Positions 1 through 7,632 of a stretch of DNA of 64,000 nucleotides are shown piece by piece (the stretch's first letter is position 1; each line of letters starts with the position of its first letter). A model generated the notes under the pieces. The model was not told the DNA's origin, searched no databases, and worked only from the letters and a program-made list of their open reading frames with translations. This DNA comes from Rhodococcus rhodochrous (GTDB taxonomy: Bacteria; Actinomycetota; Actinomycetes; Mycobacteriales; Mycobacteriaceae), in assembly GCF_014854695.1 (NCBI RefSeq), contig NZ_CP027557.1, forward strand, positions 124,001 through 188,000. Reading direction: 5' to 3'. The translations under genes and the position numbers were made by a program.

Positions 1-458
1 TGTTCTTCGAACCCACCGTGCTCACCGACGTGCCCGAGGACGCCGAGTGCTACCGGAACGAGACGTTCGGCCCGGTGGTGTCGATCTATCCGGTGGAGAA
101 CGTCGAGGAGGCGATCCGCGAGGCCAACGACACCGAGTACGGACTCAACGCGTCGGTGTGGGGCGCGACGAAGGCGCAGGGCGAGGCCATCGCGGCGCGG
201 GTGCGTGCCGGCACGGTGAACGTCGACGAGGGATACGCTCCGGCGTGGGGTAGCACCGACGCGCCGATGGGCGGCATGGGCATCTCCGGCATGGGACGCC
301 GCCACGGCGCGGAGGGTTTGTACAAGTACACCGAGGCACAGACCATCGCGACGACGCGACTGCTCAATCTCGATGGCCCGCGCGGACTTCCGCGACGGAT
401 GTGGACGAAGATGCTCGCCCCCTTCGTCAAGTCGATGCAGTGGCTGCCGGGTCGTTAG
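1..458 (+). CDS. Aldehyde dehydrogenase, C-terminal part (succinate-semialdehyde dehydrogenase-like)
   Basis: This gene enters from the left edge; the frame is open from base 3, and about 150 C-terminal residues are present. The segment ETFGPVV followed by YGLNASVW is the usual C-terminal catalytic region of the NAD(P)-dependent aldehyde dehydrogenase superfamily. The tail GGMGISGMGRRHG...LYKYTEAQT resembles the actinobacterial GabD2-type succinate-semialdehyde dehydrogenases. The catalytic Cys and cofactor-binding half lie outside the window, so substrate assignment is only by resemblance. The last 32 bases overlap the 3' end of the convergent MFS gene. Confidence 0.85.
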   Translation, partial: FFEPTVLTDVPEDAECYRNETFGPVVSIYPVENVEEAIREANDTEYGLNASVWGATKAQGEAIAARVRAGTVNVDEGYAPAWGSTDAPMGGMGISGMGRRHGAEGLYKYTEAQTIATTRLLNLDGPRGLPRRMWTKMLAPFVKSMQWLPGR

Positions 459-1992
459 GAACCGGATCGTTCTTCCGCACGATGGTGGTCGCGAGGGGCT
501 TCTCGACGACGAGACACAGCAGGACCCCCGCGACCACCACGAGTGGCGCGATGTACAGGTAGATCGGGACGAGCGCGTCGTTGTACGCCTCGAGAACCGG
601 TTGCCGGAGCGCGTCGGGTAGTGCCCGGACCGCGCCGGGGGTCAGCGAATCCGGATTGTCGATGCCGGTTCCCGACAGTCCACCGGCCAGGCGCGTGGCG
701 AAGACACTGCCGACGACGGCGGAACCGAGGGTCGCGCCGATCTGCCGGAAGTAGTTGTTGCCCGCCGTCGCGGTGCCGACCTCCTCGACGGGGAAGGAAT
801 TCTGCACGACCAGCACGAGAAGCTGCATGGACGTGCCGAATCCGATGCCGAGCACGGCGAACCAGCAGCCCAGCACCCAGATCGGGGTGTCCGCGCCGAG
901 GGTCGACAGGAGCACCAGACCGGCCGTGACGAAGACCGACCCGATGATCGGGATCCTTTTGTAGCGGCCGGTTCTCGTGACGTACCGTCCCGCGAGCGTC
1001 GACGTCAGGAACAACGTCCCCATCATGGGGAGCATCAGCAGACCGGCGGCGGTGGCGCTCACACCCGCGACCATCTGGAGGTAGGTGGGCATGTAGGCGG
1101 CCACGCCGAACAGTGCGACGCTCATGACGAATCCGGCTGCGGTGACGAGATCGAAGTTGCGGTCGCAGAACAGGTGCAGGCCGATCACGGGTTCGGCGGC
1201 ACGTCGTTCCACCGCGACGAACAACACCACACCGGCTGCCGTAGCGGCGATCAGCGCGATCACGACCGGCGACGACCACGGATAGCGTGAACCGCCCCAG
1301 GTCGCGACGAGCACGAGAAGCGTCGTGACGATGGACAGCACGGCCATGCCGAGCACGTCGATCCGCCGGCCCGAACCGGAGACGCGGGGCAGGCGCAGGA
1401 AGACCAGCGCCGCGACGACGGCGACAGCACCGAGCGGCACGTTCATCCAGAACACCCACCGCCAACCGGGACCCTCGGTGAACCATCCGCCGAGCAACGG
1501 ACCGGCCACCGACGACAGGGCGAAGACGCTGCTCATGATGCCGAGATACTTCCCGCGCTGACGAGCGGGGATCACATCGGCGATGGTGGCCTGCGACAGC
1601 ACCATCAGGCCACCGCCACCGGCGCCCTGGACGGCCCGGCCGACGATGAGCCACGTGATGTCCCCGGCGAGAGCGCCGATCGTCGATCCGACGACGAAGA
1701 TCGTCAACGCGGTGAGCAGCAGCGGTTTTCGTCCGAAGAGATCCCCAAGTTTGCCGTAGGCGGGCATTGTGATCGTCGACGCGAGGATGTAGGCGGTGAT
1801 GACCCAGAGCATCCGGTCCACGCCGTGGAGTTCGCCGACGATGGTCGGCAGTGCGGGATTCAGGACGGTCTGATTGAGCGACGCGGCCAGCATGGCGAGC
1901 ATGAGGCCGGCAAAGACGAAGGTGACCCGCGGGGTGCTCTGTTCCGGTGCGGGCGTGGCTCCTTCGGACTCGTCTCGGAGTGGGTCCGTCAC
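427..1992 (-). CDS. MFS multidrug efflux transporter, DHA2 (EmrB/QacA) family
   Basis: This 521-residue membrane protein of about 14 hydrophobic segments belongs to the drug:H+ antiporter-2 group. Near the N-terminus it carries a variant of motif D (LNQTVLNPALPTIVGEL; the usual first Asp is Asn), then the loop GKLGDLFGRKP and the antiporter motif around SSVAGPLLGGWF. I chose the GTG at 1992 because it overlaps the TetR stop codon as GTGA, giving translational coupling. Reading further upstream would run through the regulator gene in another frame. It probably exports a toxic compound sensed by the adjoining TetR; the substrate is unknown. Confidence 0.92.
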   Translation of the reverse strand: MTDPLRDESEGATPAPEQSTPRVTFVFAGLMLAMLAASLNQTVLNPALPTIVGELHGVDRMLWVITAYILASTITMPAYGKLGDLFGRKPLLLTALTIFVVGSTIGALAGDITWLIVGRAVQGAGGGGLMVLSQATIADVIPARQRGKYLGIMSSVFALSSVAGPLLGGWFTEGPGWRWVFWMNVPLGAVAVVAALVFLRLPRVSGSGRRIDVLGMAVLSIVTTLLVLVATWGGSRYPWSSPVVIALIAATAAGVVLFVAVERRAAEPVIGLHLFCDRNFDLVTAAGFVMSVALFGVAAYMPTYLQMVAGVSATAAGLLMLPMMGTLFLTSTLAGRYVTRTGRYKRIPIIGSVFVTAGLVLLSTLGADTPIWVLGCWFAVLGIGFGTSMQLLVLVVQNSFPVEEVGTATAGNNYFRQIGATLGSAVVGSVFATRLAGGLSGTGIDNPDSLTPGAVRALPDALRQPVLEAYNDALVPIYLYIAPLVVVAGVLLCLVVEKPLATTIVRKNDPVPNDPAATAST

Positions 1993-2639
1993 GGTCGCGT
2001 GACCTCCCGGAACAACTGGCAGGTGCGACGCAGGACCGAGTCGGCGTCGGCCTCCGTCTTCCCGGGGGCGGTGAGCAGCGGGCGCAACGCGGAGCGCATG
2101 AGGGCACCGGCGACGGTGACGATCATGTCGGCGGTGTCGTGCACGGTGTTCCCGGGCGTCGGTCCGCCGTCCGCGAGACGGGCGGTGACGAGCTCGGCGA
2201 CGACGGCCTCGACGTCGTCGATGTGCTGGAAGCGTCTGCGCGCGAGTTCGGGATGGCGGTCCATGAGCGCGATGTACTCGTCGTAACCGATCTCGCGTCG
2301 GCTCGCTGCCGTGCGGAAGACCGCGAGGAGCAGGAAGGCGACCTTCTCGACGAGGTCGTCGCCCGGTGCGAAGTCGAAACCGTCGGCGATGGCGTCGTCG
2401 ATGACGGGGGAGGACAGGCCGAGGACGGCGTCCTCCTTCGATCGGAAGTAGTTGAAGAAGGTGCGCGGTGAGACCTCCGCCTGCTCGGCGATGGCCTCGA
2501 CGGTGATGTCGGCCAGGCGGGTGTGGCGTGCTGCGGCGTCGGCTGCGGCCAGGTGGATCGCCGTCCACGTGCGGGCGCGTTTGCGTTCGCGGTGAGAGAT
2601 CGTCACGGTGCGGACGGCGTCCGACGTAGCTGCAGTCAT
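1989..2639 (-). CDS. TetR/AcrR family transcriptional regulator
   Basis: This 216-residue protein has an N-terminal TetR helix-turn-helix: ITVEAIAEQAEVSPRTFFNYFRSKEDAVLG at about residues 45-75. The C-terminal ligand domain is unlike any I can name. It is the first gene of a two-gene operon and overlaps the DHA2 exporter by 4 bases, so it most likely represses its own operon and may also act on the divergent hydrolase gene. No Shine-Dalgarno is visible. A TACTGT hexamer lies 8 bases upstream of the ATG (2648-2653, bottom strand), consistent with a leaderless transcript. Confidence 0.9.
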   Translation of the reverse strand: MTAATSDAVRTVTISHRERKRARTWTAIHLAAADAAARHTRLADITVEAIAEQAEVSPRTFFNYFRSKEDAVLGLSSPVIDDAIADGFDFAPGDDLVEKVAFLLLAVFRTAASRREIGYDEYIALMDRHPELARRRFQHIDDVEAVVAELVTARLADGGPTPGNTVHDTADMIVTVAGALMRSALRPLLTAPGKTEADADSVLRRTCQLFREVTRP

Positions 2640-2746
2640 GAAGTTTTACAGTAGCGCAAATTCTCGAAATCATAAATTCTGTTCTCTAGAAAGAGAGTGT
2701 GATTCTCAATCCGGTTCCCCTTGTTCGACCGCGCATACTGATCGCC
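2640..2746. promoter_or_regulatory. Divergent promoter region, TetR operon / hydrolase operon
   Basis: This 107-base spacer is markedly AT-rich compared with its surroundings. It contains a bottom-strand -10-like TACTGT at 2648-2653 for the TetR gene and a top-strand CATACT at 2734-2739, 7 bases before the ATG at 2747. A TetR operator would be expected here. TTCTCTAGAAAGAGAG at about 2682-2697 contains a short inverted repeat (CTCT/AGAG) but I cannot assign it. Confidence 0.5.
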
Positions 2747-4066
2747 ATGTCCTCGACCGGGATGGTGAACGGAGTGCTGGGGATACCGCTCACCACTCCC
2801 ACGGCGACCGCGGTGTTCGCGATCCTCGCGGTCATCGGCCTGATCGTGTTGCTCGTCCGCCGCTACCGGGCGTGGTTCGTACGCGGAGTGCCCCTCGCAG
2901 TAGCGGCCGCCCTCGGTATGACGGCGGTGGCCGCGCTCCTGATCGAGAAGGTGTGGAAGCCCTTCCCGGATCGACTGCCATGGGCGGTGTACGGGTGGGC
3001 GGCAGTGGCACTGCTCGCCGTCTCCCTGCTGATCGGACGATGGTTCGTGCGACATCGCGACCGGGCCCGGCCACTCGTCGCGACGGCACTCGTGGTGTCG
3101 GCGGTTCTCGTCGTGATCTCCGCCGCGGGCCGGATCGACGCGGTCTACGACGCCTATCCCACCGTTCGGGCTGTACTCGGCATCAGCGACTACCGGACCG
3201 TCCCCTTCGACGATCCCTCCCTCCGGGCATCGCGGACCGCGCCGGTGGAGGGCTGGTCGGCCCCGGACGACCTGCCTGCGGCCGGTGCGGTCACCTCTGT
3301 GACGATTCCCGGAGCGGTCTCCGGATTCCGGGCGCGGGAAGCCCACGTCTACCTCCCGCCGGCCTACTTCTCGGATCCACGACCGGAACTTCCGGTGCTG
3401 GTACTGCTCGCCGGACAGCCCGGCAGTCCGGAGGACTGGCTCGTGGGCGGACATCTTTCGTCCACCATGGACGCCTATGCCGCGCAGCATCACGGCCTGG
3501 CGCCGGTCGTCGTGCTCGCGGACGGCACCGGAGGTCAGTTCGACAACCCCTTGTGCGTCGACTCGCATCTCGGCAACGTGGCGACCTATCTGGCTGTCGA
3601 CGTTCCGGCATGGGTACGGGACGACCTGCAGGTCGACGACGATCCCCAGGCACGGGCCGTGGGCGGTCTCTCGTACGGCGGAACGTGCGCACTGCAACTC
3701 GCGACCACCCGGCCGGACGTCTACCCGACCTTCCTGGACATGTCGGGGCAGGCCGAGCCGACCACAGGTGACCGCGCTTCGACGATCCGGGACGTGTTCG
3801 GCGGTGATGCGGAAGCATTCGCGCGCAACAATCCTGCCGACCTGCTCGCACGCAATCGGTATCCCGATTCCGCCGGTGCTTTCGTGGTGGGACTCGACGA
3901 TTCCGAATACCGTGCCGGGGTGGAACAACTCGTCTCCGCAGCGCGGGATGCGGGGATGGACGTCCACCTCACCGAACTGCCGGGGACCCACAGTTTCGCC
4001 CTGTGGGCCGCAGGGCTCGAGAAGGAGTTGCCATGGCTCGCACAACGGCTCGGGCTCGGCAACTGA
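2747..4066 (+). CDS. Membrane-anchored alpha/beta hydrolase, putative aminoacyl-lipid hydrolase (AhyD-like)
   Basis: This 439-residue protein has about four hydrophobic segments in the first 130 residues, followed by an esterase-D/antigen-85-like hydrolase domain. The nucleophile elbow is GLSYGG with Ser309, and the probable catalytic His415 is in GTHSF near the C-terminus. The gene overlaps the following MprF-like synthase by 34 bases. Known family context: in Corynebacterium and related Actinobacteria an exported esterase, AhyD, is encoded beside the alanyl-lipid synthase and removes the amino acid from the lipid. That role is inferred here from pairing and architecture. The ATG at 2747 is preferred to the GTG at 2699 because CATACT lies 7 bases before it (leaderless pattern). 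Confidence 0.8.
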   Translation: MSSTGMVNGVLGIPLTTPTATAVFAILAVIGLIVLLVRRYRAWFVRGVPLAVAAALGMTAVAALLIEKVWKPFPDRLPWAVYGWAAVALLAVSLLIGRWFVRHRDRARPLVATALVVSAVLVVISAAGRIDAVYDAYPTVRAVLGISDYRTVPFDDPSLRASRTAPVEGWSAPDDLPAAGAVTSVTIPGAVSGFRAREAHVYLPPAYFSDPRPELPVLVLLAGQPGSPEDWLVGGHLSSTMDAYAAQHHGLAPVVVLADGTGGQFDNPLCVDSHLGNVATYLAVDVPAWVRDDLQVDDDPQARAVGGLSYGGTCALQLATTRPDVYPTFLDMSGQAEPTTGDRASTIRDVFGGDAEAFARNNPADLLARNRYPDSAGAFVVGLDDSEYRAGVEQLVSAARDAGMDVHLTELPGTHSFALWAAGLEKELPWLAQRLGLGN

Positions 4067-6549
4067 TGTCCCGCGCTGGGGCGGCGATACTCCGGGCACC
4101 CGTGTCGTGCGGATTGCTCGTGCTGATCTGGTTCCTGGCGGTCACCACCGGTTCGACGCAGAGCGGCCCGCCGCGCGCGACGGCATCCGAGGTGTCGCTG
4201 GGGATCCCGAACATCGCGGACGGACATCTGTGGACGCTGTGGACTTCGGGGCTGTTCGCCTCCGGTCTCGGTGAGTACGTGCTCGGAAGCATTGCGATCC
4301 TCGCCGTCGCGGTGCCGGTCGAACGTCGCATCGGCAGTCGCAGGTTCACACTCGCCGCGCTCGTCGCGCAGGGCCTGGGTGCGACACTCGCGTTGCTCGT
4401 GGCCCACGTCGCCTCGCTGGTGCCGAACGTGTGGGGACGGGAACTGCACACCCACCTCACCGAGGACCCGGTGGCCTGGGTGCTCGGCGTCCTGCTCGCC
4501 TCCACCGCTGCGATGGGCACCTTGTGGCGTCGCCGCATCCGGACCCTCCTGCTGGTGTTCCTGGTGACCGCAGCACTGTTCGCCGGGCACCTGCAGGACG
4601 TGAACAGGGTGACGGTCGCGCTGGTCGGGTTGCTCGCCGGCCCGCTCCTGTTCGGCCGCGGTGTGCGCCGTCCGATGCTCGGCGGCACCATCCGGGAACG
4701 CCGCACGCTCGTCGCACTCGTCGTCGCCGCGAGCGTGCTCGGCCCGGTCTTCGCGGCGTTCTCCCCGCATTCGATCGGTCCGCTGTCCGCGCTACGCGAA
4801 CTGTTCGAGCAGGTTCCCTACAGTCCACGAGAACTGGTCGACGTGTGCGCGGATCCGGCGCTGCACGACGAGTGCCGGAAAGGGCAGCAGGCCCTGCGCC
4901 TGTCGGGAGTCGGCCCACTGGTGGCCAACCTCCTGCCGTCGATTCTGCTGCTGATCGGTGCCGAAGGGTTGCGTCGAGGACGGCGGGCGGCATGGTTGCT
5001 CTCGGTGGGAGGACACACCGTGCTGGTCGCCGTGGCTGCCGCGAGCACGATCGTCCGCGTGACCCAACAGGACGAGACCCGTTCGCTGCTGTACGGCATC
5101 CACCGCCACAGTTCTCTGTCCATGGAACTCGCACCGCTGCTCGCACTGGTCACCGTGCTCGCTGTGTTGCTGCTGACTCGCACCCTGTTCGATGTCCGCG
5201 CACCCCAGGGAACCTATCGCCGGGTATGGGCCACAACCGCGGTGGCCGCAGGCATCGCGCTCGTGACGTACGTGGTGGTGAGCACGCTGGCGGCCGACGG
5301 ATTCGACCGTGATCCCGGCCTCGGCACTGTGCTCCGCGACGCACCTCGGCGGCTCCTTCCGCCGGTCTACCTCCAGCTCTTCGAACCTCCCGTCATGCCA
5401 CTCGACACCGCGGCCACCCTGCTGTTCGAGTGGACCGGCGTGATCATCTGGGTCGCATTCTGCGTCCTGATGCTGCGCAGCTTCCTTGTTCCGCCCCTCG
5501 GGGTCGACCTCGGTACCGAGCAACGGGTGCGAGAACTTCTGCGCGATCCGGGCGGCGGATCACTGTCGTGGATGACGACCTGGGCTGGGAACCGGTACTG
5601 GTTCACCGGTGACGGCCGGCACGCCGTGGCATATCGGGTGCATTCGGGGGTCGCGTTGACCACGGCCGATCCGATCGGTGAGCGCTCATTGCTGACCGAG
5701 ACGGTCGACGAGTTCGCGGCCTACTGTCTCGGCAACGGATGGACACCCTGCTTCTATACGGTGGGGGAGGAAATCGCCGTGATCGCCCGGGACCACGGTT
5801 GGACCTGCCTGCAGGTCGCCGAGGAGACCGTTGTGGATCTCGAGAATCTCGCCTTCAAGGGCAAGAAGTTCCAGGACATCCGCACTGCGCTCAATCGCGC
5901 CGCGAAGGAGGGGATCGAGGCGAGGTGGACGACCTTCGCCGCCGCGCCGCTGTCGGTGACCGAGCAGATCGTCGACATCTCCGAGGAGTGGGTGGCCGAC
6001 AAGGGACTGCCGGAGATGGGGTTCACGCTCGGAGGGCTCGCCGAACTGCGGGACCCCGAAGTCCGGTTGCTGCTCGCGCTCGATGCGAACGAACACGTCC
6101 ATGCCGTCACCTCGTGGATGCCGGTCTACCGGGGCGGGAAAGTCGTCGGTCTGACACTGGATTTCATGCGACGACGCTCCGACGGTTTCCGACCCTCGAT
6201 GGAATTCCTCATCGCCTCTGCGGCACGCTCTGCCGGGGAACAGGGACTCGAATTCCTGAGCCTGTCGGGTGCGCCGCTGGCGAGCGCGAACAACGGCTCG
6301 TCCGGACTCGACCGCGGCGCCCTCGATGCTCTGCTCGACCTGCTCGGTCGCACCCTCGAACCGGTCTACGGTTTCCGGTCGCTGCTGGCGTTCAAGGCGA
6401 AGTTCCAGCCCCGCTACCGTCCGCTCTACATGGTGTTCCCGGACCCGGCGGCGCTACCGGCGATCGGGATCGCGGTCGGTCGTGCCTACCTTCCGCACAT
6501 GTCGCTCGAAGAGGGCGGCCGGCTGGTCACTCACCTGTTGCGCCGATGA
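4033..6549 (+). CDS. MprF-like aminoacyl-phosphatidylglycerol (or -diacylglycerol) synthase
   Basis: This 838-residue protein has an N-terminal polytopic domain with roughly a dozen hydrophobic segments (residues ~15-460). Its C-terminal cytoplasmic domain (~490-838) is of the DUF2156/MprF type; recognisable blocks are WMTTWAGNRYWF, AYRVHSGVALTTADPIG, KKFQDIRTALNRAAKEGI and a C-terminal LLAFKAKFQPRYRPLY. MprF-family enzymes move Lys or Ala from tRNA to membrane lipid and change surface charge. Whether this one is Lys- or Ala-specific cannot be read off. The ATG at 4033 has AAGGAG at 4022-4027, inside the upstream gene, so the two are translationally coupled. A GTG at 4003 is a less likely start. 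The first ~200 residues look rhomboid-like rather than flippase-like. Confidence 0.88.
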   Translation: MARTTARARQLMSRAGAAILRAPVSCGLLVLIWFLAVTTGSTQSGPPRATASEVSLGIPNIADGHLWTLWTSGLFASGLGEYVLGSIAILAVAVPVERRIGSRRFTLAALVAQGLGATLALLVAHVASLVPNVWGRELHTHLTEDPVAWVLGVLLASTAAMGTLWRRRIRTLLLVFLVTAALFAGHLQDVNRVTVALVGLLAGPLLFGRGVRRPMLGGTIRERRTLVALVVAASVLGPVFAAFSPHSIGPLSALRELFEQVPYSPRELVDVCADPALHDECRKGQQALRLSGVGPLVANLLPSILLLIGAEGLRRGRRAAWLLSVGGHTVLVAVAAASTIVRVTQQDETRSLLYGIHRHSSLSMELAPLLALVTVLAVLLLTRTLFDVRAPQGTYRRVWATTAVAAGIALVTYVVVSTLAADGFDRDPGLGTVLRDAPRRLLPPVYLQLFEPPVMPLDTAATLLFEWTGVIIWVAFCVLMLRSFLVPPLGVDLGTEQRVRELLRDPGGGSLSWMTTWAGNRYWFTGDGRHAVAYRVHSGVALTTADPIGERSLLTETVDEFAAYCLGNGWTPCFYTVGEEIAVIARDHGWTCLQVAEETVVDLENLAFKGKKFQDIRTALNRAAKEGIEARWTTFAAAPLSVTEQIVDISEEWVADKGLPEMGFTLGGLAELRDPEVRLLLALDANEHVHAVTSWMPVYRGGKVVGLTLDFMRRRSDGFRPSMEFLIASAARSAGEQGLEFLSLSGAPLASANNGSSGLDRGALDALLDLLGRTLEPVYGFRSLLAFKAKFQPRYRPLYMVFPDPAALPAIGIAVGRAYLPHMSLEEGGRLVTHLLRR

Positions 6550-7323
6550 TCACTCCTCGACCATGATCTCCGCGGCGTCGTCGTAGAAGCACACGTACCC
6601 CTCGATGGACTCCATTCCGGGGAACGGCTCGGGATACGACCATGCGACGTTGTCCGCGGGCGGCGTGCCGGAGAACGACCAGTACCGGGCGACGCCCTTG
6701 TAGGGGCAGCTCGTCCGCCACTCGGATTCCTCGAGCACCGAGAAATCGACGTCCTCGGGAGGGAGGTAGTAGCGGGTCGGGAGGCCGGTCTCGAACACGA
6801 GCACGGGGTTGCGGGTCTCGGCGACCACGACGTCGCCGATGGTCACCCGCACGTGCCGGGAGCTGCGCAGGGCGTCGACGCGGTGATAGGGGTCGCGTGG
6901 ATGGGTGAACACTTCGGTCTCCTCCTCGAACCACCGTTCGCCCTCGTCGACATCGTCGCCCGGCCCCGTCTCGCCCCACCGGAACCACTGGAAGACGAGA
7001 CGGTCGTCGAGACCGTCGACGTCGAGCTGGCAGACCGGTGAATAGGCCCGATGGTCGCGGACGACGATGTCGTACCACTGCCAGACGTCCTGCCGGGAGC
7101 GGCTCGGCGACAGGGAAGCCGCGATCAGGTCGAGCCGGACGTCCTCGCGAGGGAAGGCATAGAACGGAACGGGCTTGCCGGGTGCCCACACCAGCACGGC
7201 CCGGGTGCTGTCGACGACCGTCCGGCCGAACCACTCACCTCTGATCCGGCGATCGACGGGTTCGTAGAGGTAGTCGTCGGTCTCCGACGGCCGTCGGAGC
7301 ACAGCGGTCTTGCGGGCAGCCAT
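6550..7323 (-). CDS. DUF427 domain protein
   Basis: This 257-residue soluble protein carries the DUF427 fold twice. The clearest copy is the C-terminal one, with VFETGLPTRYYLPPEDV, CPYKGVARYWSF and a final ESIEGYVCFYDD. Proteins of this family are widespread in Actinobacteria and have no settled biochemical role. The gene ends immediately at the MprF-like stop (convergent, no spacer). I chose the ATG at 7323 because TACGGT lies 6 bases upstream (7330-7335, bottom strand), and longer versions would enter a region without coding character. Confidence 0.85.
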   Translation of the reverse strand: MAARKTAVLRRPSETDDYLYEPVDRRIRGEWFGRTVVDSTRAVLVWAPGKPVPFYAFPREDVRLDLIAASLSPSRSRQDVWQWYDIVVRDHRAYSPVCQLDVDGLDDRLVFQWFRWGETGPGDDVDEGERWFEEETEVFTHPRDPYHRVDALRSSRHVRVTIGDVVVAETRNPVLVFETGLPTRYYLPPEDVDFSVLEESEWRTSCPYKGVARYWSFSGTPPADNVAWSYPEPFPGMESIEGYVCFYDDAAEIMVEE

Positions 7324-7500
7324 ACCTCGACCGTATCGCGCCCGTCCAGGGACGGGACGAATCCGCAGACCCGACCCATCCGCTCGACGACCGGCTCCGA
7401 ATACGGGGAGAGACGGCGTGAGGGCCGTCACCCGAACCGACCGACACGAACCACTACGCACGCCCACGCGGCTCGAGCGACGACCGGAGGAAGACCGATC

Positions 7501-7632
7501 ATGCCCAACTACGAAGCCCGGCAGAACGAGAATCGGCACCCGCACCCGTCCGTAGGTTTCCTCCAGCTGTTCATGGAAGCGCGCACGCGCACGGAGCAGA
7601 CGACCCCGCGCGCGCAGGGAGGCAAGGCGTGA
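7501..7632 (+). CDS. Small 43-residue protein or leader peptide preceding crtI
   Basis: This short reading frame has an unusually strong ribosome binding site, GGAGGAAG at 7486-7493, 7 bases before its ATG. Its stop codon overlaps the crtI start as GTGA. The product is hydrophilic, rich in Asn, Gln, Arg and Thr (begins MPNYEARQNENRHPHP), and has no membrane segment or recognisable domain. The arrangement predicts that translation of this frame couples to crtI. It may be a genuine small protein or purely a coupling leader. I know of no family. The 177 bases before it (7324-7500) show no other gene. Confidence 0.55.
   Translation: MPNYEARQNENRHPHPSVGFLQLFMEARTRTEQTTPRAQGGKA

Noticed and set aside
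1992-2673. Upstream in-frame extension of the DHA2 transporter to 748 residues.
   Set aside because: The extra part is the TetR gene read in another frame and is Arg/Pro/His-rich noise.
2636-4099. Bottom-strand frame of 487 codons opposite the hydrolase.
   Set aside because: Composition is Arg/His/Gly-rich without motifs, and the top-strand frame has the GLSYGG hydrolase elbow.
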